Of a DNA stretch of 64,000 bases, positions 1 to 11,966 are shown in pieces; positions within the stretch are counted from its first letter, which is position 1; every line of letters starts with the position of its first letter. This stretch comes from Kappaphycus alvarezii (Eukaryota; Rhodophyta; Florideophyceae; Gigartinales; Solieriaceae), in contig NADL03000664.1 in NCBI GenBank assembly GCA_002205965.3, positions 248,001 to 312,000 of the forward strand, in the 5' to 3' direction. Below the pieces are notes generated by a model that made no database searches, had not been told where the DNA came from, and saw only the letters and a list, made by a program, of their open reading frames with translations. Made by a program: the position numbers and the translations under genes.

Positions 1-176
1 TTGGCTAACTTTTTCCCAAGCGCTTCACAAAAACGGTGCAGTTCTTTAGCACGTTACTTTTCCACTTCACATTTTGATTTTTATCAAGAGCGGTACAACA
101 GCACGGCGTCGCTTTTCTCTATGTGCCAACTTTTCCAAGCGATAGAATTCTTTCTCCTGCTCCCTCAGTTCCTTAT

Positions 177-220
177 AATAACAGAATGATTGCTCTTTCT
201 CGAGCAATCATTCTGTTATT
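177..220. repeat. Perfect hairpin, 19-bp arms, 6-nt loop
   Basis: The arm AATAACAGAATGATTGCTC at 177-195 is the exact reverse complement of 202-220, with a 6-nt spacer. It lies inside the C-terminal part of the pogo-like transposase relic and breaks its reading frame on the minus strand. It looks like a secondary templated fold-back insertion rather than an original part of the gene. Confidence 0.85.
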
Positions 221-1890
221 TGTCATCTTCAGTTTTTCGGTCACTCGTTCCTGTTCTTCGCGTTGTTTCTCAGCCTCTGCATCCTTAATTAACTGCATTT
301 CTTGGCCGTGCGTTACCCACTTTGCAGCAGCACTGGCGTCATACAGTAATCGTTGAGCACTATTCTCAGAAGCAATTTTTTGTGTACCACTGTTTCTACG
401 AATCTTGTCAAAAGAATAATATTGAGAGTTTCTTCTTTCCTGAGAATGATCTGAATCTCTAGTATCATTGTCGATACACCTTTGTTGCTTTCTATAACTC
501 GCGTCATCTGGTTGGTCAATTCTTCTCCTTCTAACGGCCGGCAGTCTTGACGCGACCGTAGTGGTTTTCAGGTGCTCTTTCTCTTATTCCAGACGCTCTT
601 GACCTTCATTCTTAAACGTTTTGTACTTCTCTGCAAGGTTTCGTTTGAAAGGATACGTTCCGGTCACTTTGAATGACGTTTGAATCAGTTCTGGAGTGAT
701 TATTTCCCAAGCATACAATGCGCAAGCGAGATTGAAGTTCACTGTTGAGGTTTACACACACACTTGCCTGCAAAATTCGTATCCACTTCGCGAAGTAGTT
801 TATGAAAGCGCCTACTTATCAATTGGTCGGATGGTTGTAATATGTGAGATTTATATGCACATTGATAAACGCCTCCATAAGATAATTAGAGCAGAATTCA
901 ATCCACCCTGGGTGATTTCGCGAAGAGTGGTCGTCTAGGAAAAGCAGGAATGAGGTGTTCTCGGCAAGGTGCTTCCTGCGCAGTATTCTATAGATGTTGC
1001 AAAATGCTTCTAAATGGGTCCCTCCATTGACCCTTTATAGGAAAGCTTTATGAAATCATCAAGAGGGAACCAATTGGGCTTGCAGAAACGCTAAATAAAT
1101 ATACCATTTGGAGTTTTCGAGAACGTTCCTGTGACAGGGGCGTACCAATTAGAGTTCTTACGCTTTCCTGCTACAATGAAAAGTGGAGACGTCAATATGC
1201 CGGCTGTGGATGCTGCAATTACAGCAGTTACATGCTTGATTCCTCCATAGTAGGACTTAGTGAAGCCTTTGATCCATTTGCCAAAAGTGCAATCAACTGC
1301 GCTTTTGTCCATGTTCTAACCGAAGTTGGCATCGAGAAATATGCATGGATGTTGCTTCTTTATATGGTCTAAAATGGAAAAGAATGTGTTAATGTGACAG
1401 CTTTCGGCAGCCAACTTTGCATGTTCCTTGTTCTCAATTCTTTTTTAAGACATGTCTCGGTGCTGCGCTCGATAGAATCGAACTGACTGATTGCTCTGGA
1501 TTTCATTTCTATATCCTCTGCGGCCATCAGATGCAACACGTGAAAGTAAATATTTAAAGGTGTTGTTGCTACCGCAAAGCCTCTTGCTGCTGCAACCTTT
1601 AGAAGTTGATTAATCAACGTTGCTTTTTCTTCGTTAATTACTCTCGGAAGCCCAGCGGTAATCGTAGTAATGGTTAGATGGGACACTTCAAGAGCGTTAT
1701 TGGATTGAATGCATTTCCGAAGGCGTTGTACGGCTGTTCTTGATATTCCTGTCGCTCGTGTTTTTTTCTCGGATAGCCGTATTATTACGTAAAAGTTGGA
1801 CTGCAAGTAAACGCTGTTTAGCCTGTTGGGCAAGGCCTTCAGTTCTACGTTTTTGGTTTGCCGCTTGTTGTCGGTAGAAGAAGGCATTTT
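190..1890 (-). mobile_element. Decayed pogo/Tigger-like DDE transposase
   Basis: Minus-strand fragments in shifting frames read like a pogo-type DDE transposase. The 1369-1887 piece carries a helix-turn-helix-like stretch (SEKKTRATGISRTAVQRLRK) and a CENP-B-like region. The 1091-1312 piece has the block 'HVTAVIAASTAGILTSPLFI' followed by 'WYAPVTGTFSKTPNGI', the usual layout around the catalytic core. Near 900-960, 'FLDDHSSR' corresponds to the catalytic D-G-H-x-S-H motif. At 220-360 a charged, helix-rich tail (QREEQERVTEKLKM) resembles the C terminus of such proteins. Many stops and frameshifts separate the pieces, so it is inactive. I saw no clear terminal inverted repeats. The family call rests on motif order only. 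Confidence 0.55.
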
Positions 1891-1899
1891 GTTGTGAGC

Positions 1900-4450
1900 T
1901 CACACGGTGTAATGCTCTACAGACAAACGAATATTGTGGTCTCGAGTGATATGGAACTGCCAATGGGCTGGATGCCATCAGGAGGCACGGAATGGTTCTG
2001 AGTGTATGTGCACTGATTCTGAAGGCCAGGGAGCTCGGTAATGAAGAGATGATGAGTGTTTCGGTTTTGCAAGATATGGGCGGGAACCCGTCCCAAAATA
2101 CCGCCTGTTCCAAATAAAGCCTTTAAGAAGGGTACATATATACTGTGCTGTTTCATGCGTGCACAAATCCGTAAGAAGGTACTATAGGTTACATTTGGCC
2201 TTCTCGAGAAAAAATAAAAGATCGTTTCAAGCAATTCATTCTCTTAGTATAGCACACAAACAGATACAGTCTAAAATGGGACACTGGCGGGCTAAAAGTG
2301 GGCACAGTTTTTTGAAATTGCCTTTTTGTTCATTCAAAGCACCACAGATATATCAAAGAACCTGGCTTAGTGTTTAATTTGTTTTCTCACATAGCTAGTG
2401 GGCTACTACGGTCGATAATGGTCGTAGGCTAGTAGTATAGAGTGTTTTTTTAGATTGAAAGAACGTTAGACACAGCTGAGAAGGAGCTGGGCCGGAGGAT
2501 TTGGGTGCATTTTTTCCCTCGGTTGCAGAGCTTTGTGAAAACATTGGGAGGGTGAATTCTCATAGATGGATAGGCAGAGAAGCGGCTGAAAAGTTGCCGG
2601 AGTGGGAAAGATGCGTGCAGTTGTTGAGTGGTCTCGCTAGACCAGGAGCTGTCGCAGGTAGTCAGGAGGGTTTCCACAATGTTCTAGATTGCATTTTAAA
2701 TTTAAATGCGATACAAAAGAGGAATGTACCATAAGGTAATAATATGATTGAAAAATAATCAAGGCGTTATCAAAAGGACAAGCGAGGTGTTCTCTAGTCA
2801 TATAGCGAGCTATTGATGAAAAATGCAGATGAAGCAAAGAGATATATTGTGGAAAGAGTTATCCATTCTCACAGCATAGGGTGTTTAAACGAGGCAAATA
2901 TCATCCAAAATCTTATTGGAAATGAGGGAAGGTTTGCATGTTTTTTATTGGTAGAAATATTCTCCCCTATCTTTAAATCAATTCTTGAAGCAGATGCTGC
3001 AGCTTCTCCCGATCTGTCCTACCGTTTCACTTCCCCTGCGATTGGCATAAATTCTCGGCCAGTGCTATGGCTAACATTGAATCACTAACGCTTGCCTCAT
3101 TGTTCATGGTCGCACTTGTAGCACAAAAGTTTACTCTCATCTTACATAGTCCCTCCCACACTACAAAAGACAGAAAAAATCCAATTTTCGCCCTATTAAC
3201 CGTCTAATCCGTAACGAGATGCTCAACATACTGAAGTAAATGTCAAAAATATTATTCGTGGCAAAATTCTAGCCGTTTCAACTTTATTTTGACATCTTCT
3301 GCAATGAATAACTTTTTAAACCCGAGCTTGATAAACAAATACACGGGTACAGATGTATGACAAAAAATTAGGAACGTGATCAACCTCCAAAAGCCAGTTT
3401 AGAGCCATACGGGTCACGGAAATCGCCGTCAGGAACAATGTAACTCCCACTCCTTTCTCCCTGCAGTACGGCAGCCATAAGTTCTCCGATGCTGACATAT
3501 ATCAAAATGGAAACCAAGCCCTCTATTATGCGATTCAATATTTCTAATGCTGTCCCATTTACTCGGATGATCCGACGTATTCACTTATTAGTTTCTACCT
3601 TCGCGGTTCGGCAAGGTTAGGCCGCAGAAAAGTCCTTCCTTTAATCATAATTCTTTAGTGGTAAACCATCAGCCGCATTCACTGCCAAAAATTGCCAGCA
3701 TCCAAAATGAAACCTAAGGAAAACAGCTGATTTTTTCGGAAGCACAGTGACAGCATTCGCACCTTTGAACTTCAAATTTCCCGTGTCTCTGCAATGCGCA
3801 ACAGTGTGGCGTTCCAGATTGAACTTTATATCCAAATTTTGGCTAGAAACGTGGAAGAAGCCCAAGCGCGGAACATGCGACAACAAAAAGTCAGCATCAG
3901 ACGGCCTTTCTTTACTTGAATCTATGAAACACCACGTGACACGAGTTTCGATCTGTTAGACTTTTGTTAAACGCTCAAAATGGTTTCTTTCGGGAAGCGC
4001 GCATAGAATGAATCGAGACTGTAACTTGTGGTGGTAAATCTTTACGTTTTGTACAATATGGTTCAGAAGCGTGCGGCGGATATTCAGAAATTAACTCCGA
4101 ATGTAGGTGGCGAGTGGAAACCTGTCGCGCCTGCGTCACTTGGAGACTAGATGGATAGCGAAGTCGCGAAGCTCCTTTTGAGGGGAGGACCGGCGACGGG
4201 AAGCTCTGTAACTTCGAGTGCCTTTGCATGATACTGTAAACTACACGAAAAAAGCCAAAAAACAAGGATTTTTTTTGGTATGCAACACAGATATGGTAAC
4301 AGAATACACCAAGAAAAATGCGAGAAACCTTGGTTAATTCCGTAACAAAATAGAGTATGTCCAAGATCACAAAAGACTTGATCATCAAAATATTAATAAA
4401 AAGTTAGATTAGAATTGTAATTTGGAACGAAAAATAATTATTACGACGAA
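1900..4450. other. AT-rich stretch, no recognisable gene
   Basis: Only short open frames occur, none matching a family I know. A 77-codon plus frame at 2501-2734 (SVAELCENIGRVNSHRWIGR) reads somewhat protein-like but is unsupported. It is probably eroded transposon sequence. Confidence 0.4.
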
Positions 4451-4459
4451 AGTATTTTT

Positions 4460-5300
4460 AATGTTTTAAGGATCTCAAGTACAGTCACCCTTCCTGTTAG
4501 TAATCTCTACAAAAGGGTTTTCAATCGACTTAGATATAATCTTATCAACACCTCTGAATATCTAATACCAAATTTTATTAATGCACACCCGAAACTCTTC
4601 AATATAAGCAATCTTTTGCTGATTCTGACAAATTTTGTGTGCCAAAATACCTCAAATATTGTTTATAGGGTTTGAATCAGGGTATTTGGTAGAGTATAGA
4701 ATGGTAAAAAAATTCCTTAACCTCTAACTATGGTTTCGTATGGTTGCTTCGGTGGGTTGCGAAATTCCCATAATGCTATATAAACGTGTCACCCACACTT
4801 TTCTCGAAGAATCGCATTCCTTCCACTACATCAGTAAATTACAGTGTAGAGTCCTTTTTTGTTGAAATAAAAAATATATGCAACTCTGCATAGTAGGATA
4901 CGGCAGACCAAACCATTACCGATTTTCAACCTTGATGAAGAGTGCAGAAATACTGCGTATCTTTTCGTAAATTGTGCCAGTAGTACATGAAACCATTTGG
5001 GTAATCAAAATTAAACCTATATTTATCAGCTAAAATCACTTCGTTCCAATGCGAAATACTCCACGTGAAGTGTTCTTTAGCCCGTTCTAGGCGTGCTCTT
5101 TTATACTGGAGAGTAATTACAAGAAATGTATTATTCTTATTGTACATAATTTGATTGCTACTAGAAAAGAACTGCTGTATATGAAGGAAGGATGTAGAAA
5201 AATCCAAATTTCTTCTAAGATCTCTACCACAATATTTTCAGTCGATGCAGCCTGAAATACAAGCAAACCTGAGTGTTGGGGCAATTTCTTTCGGCCCATT
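4460..5300 (-). mobile_element. Tc1-like transposase relic
   Basis: The minus frame at 4926-5207 reads 'RLERAKEHFTWSISHWNEV' followed by 'ADKYRFNFDYPNGFMYYWH', the second-aspartate region of Tc1-type DDE transposases. Further along (about 4900 down to 4460) other frames give 'KYPDSNPINNI', matching the SPDLNPIEN motif, then a degraded C terminus (IRLYLSRLKTLL). The 5117-5299 frame may hold the N-terminal helix-turn-helix remains. Frameshifts and stops make it non-functional. It is diverged from the better-preserved Tc1 element at 11.7-13.3 kb, so the two are separate insertions of different age. Confidence 0.75.
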
Positions 5301-7860
5301 TAACATTTTTTGCATTCCTTCAGCTGCTATGAAGCTGTGAACTGTAGTTTTTGACTTGTTAGTGTATTCAGCTATATTTTCTTTCCGGGCTCATTTCATG
5401 GAAAAGGGCAAAACAAGCTCCCTTTTGCTGATAAATGAGTGACAATGGCCATCTCATTTCGGCGCGTAATTAAGGAATACAAAATATTGCTGCGGTTATT
5501 TTGTTGCCCCTAAGTACAATAAACAACGTATTTTATCACTTTTTATACAATATAATGGCGATTTATTAATGATTATTCAGTGGTCCTAATTTTTCTTCGC
5601 ACGAAACAAATAGGTTACCACGATAAAAAGGTAATTACCTGCCCTTTGGCGTTGCCAAGTTGAGCCTTTTAAATAAATTGGTAGTGTTGAATGCTCTCCT
5701 CCATTATCTATTCGCTGGGCTGCATTGATGATTACAAAATATTAGAGCATCTCCACCTGTGCACATCAAATTACCAAATGATCAGAAAAAAGGTTCTAAT
5801 TATTTTTCTTCCCACCGGGAAATTCTAAGTGACCAAAAAACCTAACCTTCTTACCTTAATGTAAAATGAGGTAGCAAATATCCTAGATTTGCCTCCTGAA
5901 TTTTTCTTTTGCCTCCTCAGAGGTATACAGGTGTGGCTCTCTCACTGCCTGCCCCGCAACTCTTCCTGCAAGTTTAGGCTCGTACTTGATTGATCCCGTA
6001 CTGGGATAGCTCGTGATCGGAGAATCGTTTCCGTTTAGAGTATCGAAGTGACCAACATCAAATGACCTAATAATCAAAACAACAAATCACAAAACTTTAC
6101 CGATCCAATGAGATGTGCACAATTGTAACTTATTTTGCCTATTTTATGCGTACTGGTGAGGTTCTTAGTTGTTCGTATCATTTTCTCGGGCAGAGTACAT
6201 ATCATTTCAAAGTTAAATTGTCGAAACGTTGCACTCGGCAACGTATAAGTCAGGGACTACATACTGCATGGAAACCGTACATAGTTCTACAACGACTGAA
6301 TTTGTGCTGTAATTCGAAAACTGTAAGGTCCGAAACACTGTTTCTCACTGAGACACTGTTGACCAAAAAAATAGGGACTGATCCTACGTACCTACGTGCA
6401 GTACTCGCAATAAATCTGATTTCGTGGCCAACAGCTCTTGCACTGCGTTCGAAATAAATGCCACGTATTTGGAGAGTTACCTACAATACAGGCGGTGGCA
6501 CGGGGTAAATTGGTAATTTTAGTCTTTTAGGGGCTACTTTCGACCCATATTGCAGGAGCCTAGTCTTTGTGAGGGATTTTTTACGTAGTCTGTCCCTCGT
6601 TCGGCGGCTTCGCTTTTGTTAATACAATAGCTTGGTGTAGTGATACCCCAATGTTTAGTTAACTAAGGTTACACGCTACAGAGGGCATAGCACTCCGTGT
6701 GCACAGTATAGTGCAATAGCGGGGGTCGTGGGACGACACGAGCAGCACGTACTTCTGGTATAATCGATCCAAGGCCTTCAGATGAATTGATACAGCGGTG
6801 AGAACACGGACGGGCAGCGATAAAACGCAAAAAGGATGAAAAGTGCCGGTAGGGGTGGTAGAGCTAGTGCTATCCGAAGTAAGAGCCGCCGACCGTAGAA
6901 CGGATAACCGGAAACGGGGATGAGAACCTTGTTTAACACAAATAAAGTGGCTACAAAGGGAGTCCGTGCGCGCACTAAAGAGGGTAACCCGGTCGGTTGA
7001 ACAGGGACGGGCCCGGGCTTGGCGTATCAAAGGATAGGGGTGGAAAGGTCAGGGAAAACATCGATACCTTTACTATATCTTGTAGGTGCGATAGAATAAG
7101 TACTAAAAGTGCCCAAGATAGACTAACGGAAAAAGTGACCTATTGCCCTAAATAAAAGGGATGGCTAAAAAATGAGGTAAAATAGGGTAGCATGCCACTT
7201 GGCAAAAGAGGCACGTGGCAGGAGCCCAGATAGACTGTAAGGTAGTCCCACTGTAAAGTAGCCCATAATATACAACTGTCAGCAGCACAGGCCAACAATG
7301 TAGGTATGCGCTGGGCTCGATACTGTAAAACAGAGCGCTTCATAGCTGTCAGTAGACTCAGATAAACTGGGTTAGATAGGTGAACCGCGAGATCACGGAC
7401 CAGAATCGCCTTGCACTACGCACAGTAAAGAAAGGAATGTTTGGAAAAATTCCTGACCATAGTATCACAAAAAATATAATAAGAACTAACTGAAACGTGA
7501 CGAGAAAGGAACAAAGAAACGGTTTTCCGTGAGAATAAAAAAAGCCAAAAACACCGCATAATACCTTCTCCAGATAAAAAGACGAAGAAATTCCCGTTTT
7601 TCCCCACGTTCTAGAACAACAGAGAAGACGCTACCGCGGGTGACCTGGAGATCGGCCATGGCAGAACTCTTTGTTCTCGGAGAGGCGACAGTTAGCTAGA
7701 AGCAGGCAGAGGTCTCCGCACAGTTGAGCGAAGGTAAATTCCCTCTGGCCCGACAAATCGCCCATGGGCCTCGCATTCCAACTACTACTTCGGAACCATC
7801 TCAACTCGTTCCTAAAGTCGACGTCGGATGCCCCGATTGACCTTGCTGAAGGTTAGCTGT
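5300..7860. other. No recognisable gene
   Basis: Short frames only. The longest, at 6659-7030 (minus) and 6113-6457 (plus), have no recognisable domain and a composition typical of non-coding shadows. Composition rises in GC after about 6.6 kb. Confidence 0.35.
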
Positions 7861-7868
7861 GAAAAGCA

Positions 7869-8069
7869 GTGGAAGAGGAACAACACAAAAGGAAGAAACC
7901 AATCTACTACTGCAATTTCTGTGACTTCCGTACGCCAAGCAAGGATTACGCAGAGACCCATAAGTCCAGGTCTAAACACAAAAACGCCGTAATACTATCG
8001 TCGAACCCGTCGGGTCCTGCTTCCTCGATAAATCAGCCAACATGTGAGTGCTGTGTGCGAATAGACTAA
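7869..8069 (+). CDS. Small ORF with one C2H2-type zinc finger
   Basis: This 66-codon frame opens with a basic stretch (EEEQHKRKK) and then a C-x2-C-x12-H-x6-H module: Cys residues in 'YYCNFCDF' and His residues in 'AETHKSRSKHKN'. The spacing is that of single C2H2 or U1-like fingers that bind nucleic acid. The tail is Ser/Pro-rich, with a further Cys pair (CECC). An open stretch just upstream in another frame (from about 7658, beginning MAELFVLGEATVS) could be the 5' part, separated by a frameshift, so this may be the end of a gag-like or host protein rather than a complete gene. Function unknown. Confidence 0.35.
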   Translation: MEEEQHKRKKPIYYCNFCDFRTPSKDYAETHKSRSKHKNAVILSSNPSGPASSINQPTCECCVRID

Positions 8070-9360
8070 GAGGTAGTCCTTTAACACATCGTGAGTCGAA
8101 AGCTCTGCAGTAACTTGGCTCATAGAGGGTTCTGCAAGAATGTAACTTTAACACCAAAGGCCTATTGGCTTTATTTAGATACCTTTAGTATTTATTTTGA
8201 GTAACTGAAAAGAACCCAACAAGAAAACCAAAATGGAAGTTAAAAAAGAGCAAAAGGTTATAAGTAACCCCTCTGGACTGTACATCAAGTACTGTCCGTC
8301 TCAGGGCCCCCGAAGCTATTCCCAAACTGCAGTACTGTACAAACAGAGTGGCTGTTCCCCTTATCTGTTGTATATAGCTGTAGATTGTATTTAGGGCCAG
8401 GTAAGAGCGAATTGTTCAGCACAATATCCTGCCCGTCCGAGCTCTCGCTCTCCCTTGCAGCGAGTTTACTAGTGAGCTTCATAGAGCTCTTATACCGTCA
8501 CATCGTGCTACTACTCGTAGCTGAATGCATCCTATGGTACCTGGGCCTGCATTCATTGCTCCTTCGTTCTTCTACATTTCCATAGAGGCTTTCGTGCACA
8601 GGAGTCTCAACTTTCCACTCTGTACCACCATATCCCTGAACAGGCTCCTGATGGTAACGGTCAATCTACAGGAGGCGTTATCATCTACGTACCTCGACGG
8701 GATTACTCCATCTTTACAGCCACGCACGTCGACGTGCTCTAAAGTGAAGGAGACTCATTTATCATTCTCGGGTCGTTTGACATGCCATCCCTCAATCATC
8801 ATGCGGAGTGACACTAATTCTGTTATACTAAATATGCACTCACATCACCATTACCATACCATCTGTGGTATCAAAATTACAGTACAATATTCAGCCATTG
8901 CCCTTTAAGGTCCCTTCCAAAAAAATGTTTTTATATGGGATTTAATATATTTATGCATTAAAAAATTCCATATAATACCCACATTTTCAACATTTTTTTA
9001 CTATATCATATTTATATTCCAATGAAGAGACCTAAGACTTGATCCATTTTATTCATAAATCCACCTTTTCCATCGCTACTCAACAGGTCGATTCCTTATG
9101 CAATGCAAAAGCATGACAATCAGCCTAGCTAAGTGGTTGGCTAATGCAATTATCGTCAAAGGACGAAGGCAAAGTTATAGCCTACTCTCAGTAATATCCG
9201 CATCTGTTTTATTTTTATCCTGCGGCTATGGCTGAGGAGATCGGTCTGTGCCAAAAGGTGTATTTTATTTTGCCGCCGTGCTTTCTGGAACACCACCAAG
9301 ATTCTTTAAACGTCTTTACAGGATGTCTTATTCGTCTTTCATGCTTCTAGCAGAAAACTT
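8070..9360. other. No recognisable gene
   Basis: Open frames on both strands at 8285-8908 have no recognisable motif. From about 8910 to 9060 the sequence is strongly AT-rich and could be the terminal region of the adjacent Harbinger element; I did not find matching inverted repeats. Confidence 0.3.
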
Positions 9361-9366
9361 GGCCTT

Positions 9367-10200
9367 ATGGATGACTGCAAGTTTAGAAAAAGCTTCCCAC
9401 TACTACGCTTATCTGTAACAATACGATGGCTTGCGGGCGGATCCTACCTTGATATTGCGATGGCACATAATTCGTCTCCATCTACAGTACACTACCATAT
9501 AGATGAGACCATTTCAACTCTAGACAACCTTCTGGAGTTACCTTTTCTTTACAGGGACGAATGATGGGTGGGCGTCAGAATATTTTCAAGAGCTGGGAGC
9601 AGTGGTCTAGATATGTGCTGCGGTGCTATCGATGGAATCGATATTAATATTCAAGAGCCAGCGGCTTATGAGGTTGAAAACACTTCCAGTTAATAAGTTA
9701 GTACAATACGAAAGGCTGGTTTGACTTCAATATGCAAACTATGTGCGATTGGAAGTATAGATTCACCTTTTCATCCTGTATATCACCAGGCTCTACTGCA
9801 TACGCCATGAGCAGCTTATCAAACTTACTGGAGCGGTCAGAACGCGGACTTGTTAATGGATTTTGGATAGCTGCTGATGAAGCTCATACCTGTGCTGGCA
9901 GGATTTTAATGTCTTGGCCTGGAAAGGCTTTAAGCCCAGCCAAGAACTGCTTTAATTACTGATCGTCTTCTGAACGCATACATCTTGAGCAGAGTTTTGG
10001 GAGGCTAGTCAGTAGATGGGGTGTTTGCGGTGGACGTTGATTTGTACTGTAGCTAATAACGCCAGAGTCATATCTCTTGCTGCAAGCTTCATAAGTTTAT
10101 TAGAGACAAAGAATATACAACAGACGTTCCTGCACCTTCAGATGCAGATTTTTGTTATCATATAGATACTGAAGATCGACAAGTGTAGATTTTCGTGATT
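9367..10200 (+). mobile_element. PIF/Harbinger transposase, broken
   Basis: The first part (9367-9564) reads 'TIRWLAGGSYLDIAMAHNSS' then 'STVHYHIDETISTLDN', the N-terminal region of Harbinger nucleases. After a frameshift, 9610-9690 gives 'CCGAIDGIDINIQEP' with a catalytic Asp. Then 9732-9962 gives 'MQTMCDWKYRFTF', 'SSCISPGS' and 'WIAADEAHTCAGRILMSWPG', which includes the second catalytic Asp. Finally, near 9963-10020, 'ERIHLEQSFGRLVSRWGV' holds the catalytic Glu. So the D-D-E triad is traceable in order, but at least three frameshifts or stops separate the segments. A convergent minus-strand frame follows. Confidence 0.8.
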
Positions 10201-10375
10201 ACTTGCATAATATCGTTTATGCCAGCCTCTATATGCGCGTTAGGTGGAATCAATCGCACGACTGCGTCCAAGCGTGAGTAGTTTAAAAAACTGTGCATGT
10301 ACGCTATGCTTTCATCTCCTCTGGTGTACTCCGGGAATGTACCCGGATCGCCCTGACCAGACCTATGGAATTTTA

Positions 10376-11220
10376 CTAAAGCAACTGTATAAACCGAACG
10401 AAGCTTTCCCGCCTTTGCTTCATAATAGTTCCATTACGTACATGGGGATGTTCGTTAGGATCAAATGGAATGAGAGCATCTTCAGTAATACCAGATAATT
10501 CGTCTGAAATATCCGGTTGGAAGTCTTGGTTATTAAACAGCTCGAGAAACTCTTGTCCAAACGGTTCGTGACGACCAGCGTCAAGTTCAAAACGTGTCTC
10601 ATTACGTTGGCACATTCGGACAACGATAGAATAATGATGTGCATCGGCGATAACATAACAAATACAAGCTGTTTTGGGCTTTGTCCAGTTCTGTGCACAA
10701 CCACGCTCAGCACTGCCGCGATCTTCTCCTGTGATTACATAATCTACTGTTCTGTGCTCTTCCCACATAGCAGCTGCTTCCATGATTCTCGCGATATCAT
10801 ATACCCTGGCCCGTTCCAGTGGGGTTGAGAGACTGCCTTTGATCCGGAACTGAAAAGTCCTACTTATCAGAGCCGCTGAGAGAATTTCCTGTGTAAGGCG
10901 ACGGGGTTACATTTGTTGGGTCGCAGTTATTGGTTGTGCTGGCATAGTAGCCCTTTGGTTTTTTGGCAAACTGAGGGTTGTTTCGAGAGGAGCATTGTTT
11001 TTATTCGTGGAACAAAGAAGAGCATCGGACACTTGTACTGTTGGGGGTTATTTTGATGCGCTTTGGAACATAGGCTAACCTATTTCCCCCTTGTAGGAGA
11101 TGTGCGGTTGAGCTTCCACCCTCTATCAAAGGGGGGAAGGCAGACTCCTGATGAGAAACGAGACAAGCATTTGGTAATGTTGAAGAGCTCCAATCATCGG
11201 TATCTATTGGAGTAGCCATG
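10376..11220 (-). pseudogene. Unidentified ORF, possible Harbinger accessory gene
   Basis: The 135-codon minus frame at 10376-10783 (key segment 'ETRFELDAGRHEPFGQEFLE', ending 'MKQRRESFVRFIQLL') connects, through frameshifts, with upstream coding-like sequence starting near 11220 (ATPIDTDDWSSSTLPNA). It has no domain I can name. Because PIF/Harbinger elements usually carry a second gene (Myb/SANT-like DNA-binding protein) and this frame sits tail-to-tail with the nuclease relic, an accessory role is a reasonable inference. A fragment of an unrelated element is equally possible. Confidence 0.3.
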
Positions 11221-11485
11221 TTTTTTGCTTGACTATGTGGAAGGTTTGTGATGGAGGCGAGGTTGATTGTGGCGAGGGATATCTGGGCAACAGACAAGTC
11301 ACGGGATATGATCATCATACAGAAATAAATACTGTAATGTGCAACTGGTGAAGAGGGATGGGAATACATAAACAACATGATCAAACCAAAATATGATATG
11401 TCCAATCATCTGCTGCCAAGTCCAACAGGATTTCGTATATATTATATCCGATACAAATTTTTTTTTGGAACGGGCCTAACAACAG

Positions 11486-11540
11486 TACATGTACTAAAAA
11501 AAATGTACATGTACTGTACATGTACATGTACAGTACATGA
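11486..11540. repeat. GTAC-rich palindromic repeat
   Basis: A run of alternating TACATG/TGTACA/CAGTAC units makes the stretch almost entirely self-complementary. Similar tracts recur near 13.26, 14.93, 22.42 and 22.77 kb. Confidence 0.8.
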
Positions 11541-11554
11541 GAGAAGAAGATTAA

Positions 11555-11651
11555 TGACGCTTTATTGTTTGAAAGGACGTTTTGTTGTTTGAAAGGACGC
11601 TTTATTGTTTGAAATGACGCTCTATTGTTTGAAATGACGCTTTATTGTTTG
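11555..11651. repeat. 20-bp tandem repeat, five copies
   Basis: The unit GACGCTTTATTGTTTGAAAG recurs with an exact 20-bp period (starts at 11556, 11576, 11596, 11616 and 11636), with one or two changes per copy. It ends about 70 bp before the left end of the Tc1-type element. Confidence 0.9.
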
Positions 11652-11718
11652 CAGACAAGTCCGTTCTACACAGGACCTCGGGTTCTGCTAGACAGGACGA
11701 ACTGGTTCTGTACTTGCA

Positions 11719-11917
11719 CACTGCCGCCTGAAAGTATACGACACTGTGCTGATTTGAACGAACTCTAAATTTATTTATTAAATTTATAAACAAATTACAC
11801 CAATGTAATCAGCGGCTCAAATTATATTAAAAAGCAGGAAATGCTCTATGCTTGAGCGACAAGCGGATTGCCCACCCTGAACGGAAAATAATGACCCCGA
11901 CTGAAAGTATACGACAC
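11719..11917 (+). repeat. Left IR/DR end of Tc1 element
   Basis: Outer direct repeat at 11719-11744 and inner direct repeat at 11894-11917, same orientation, both containing CTGAAAGTATACGACAC. Confidence 0.85.
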
Positions 11918-11966
11918 TTTCACACTCGCAGCAATAAAAACCAACAATGATGCAGTAAACTTAAAA

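Noticed and set aside
8525..8908. 127-codon plus ORF
   Set aside because: No domain, a His/Ser-rich chance composition, and an equally open opposite strand.
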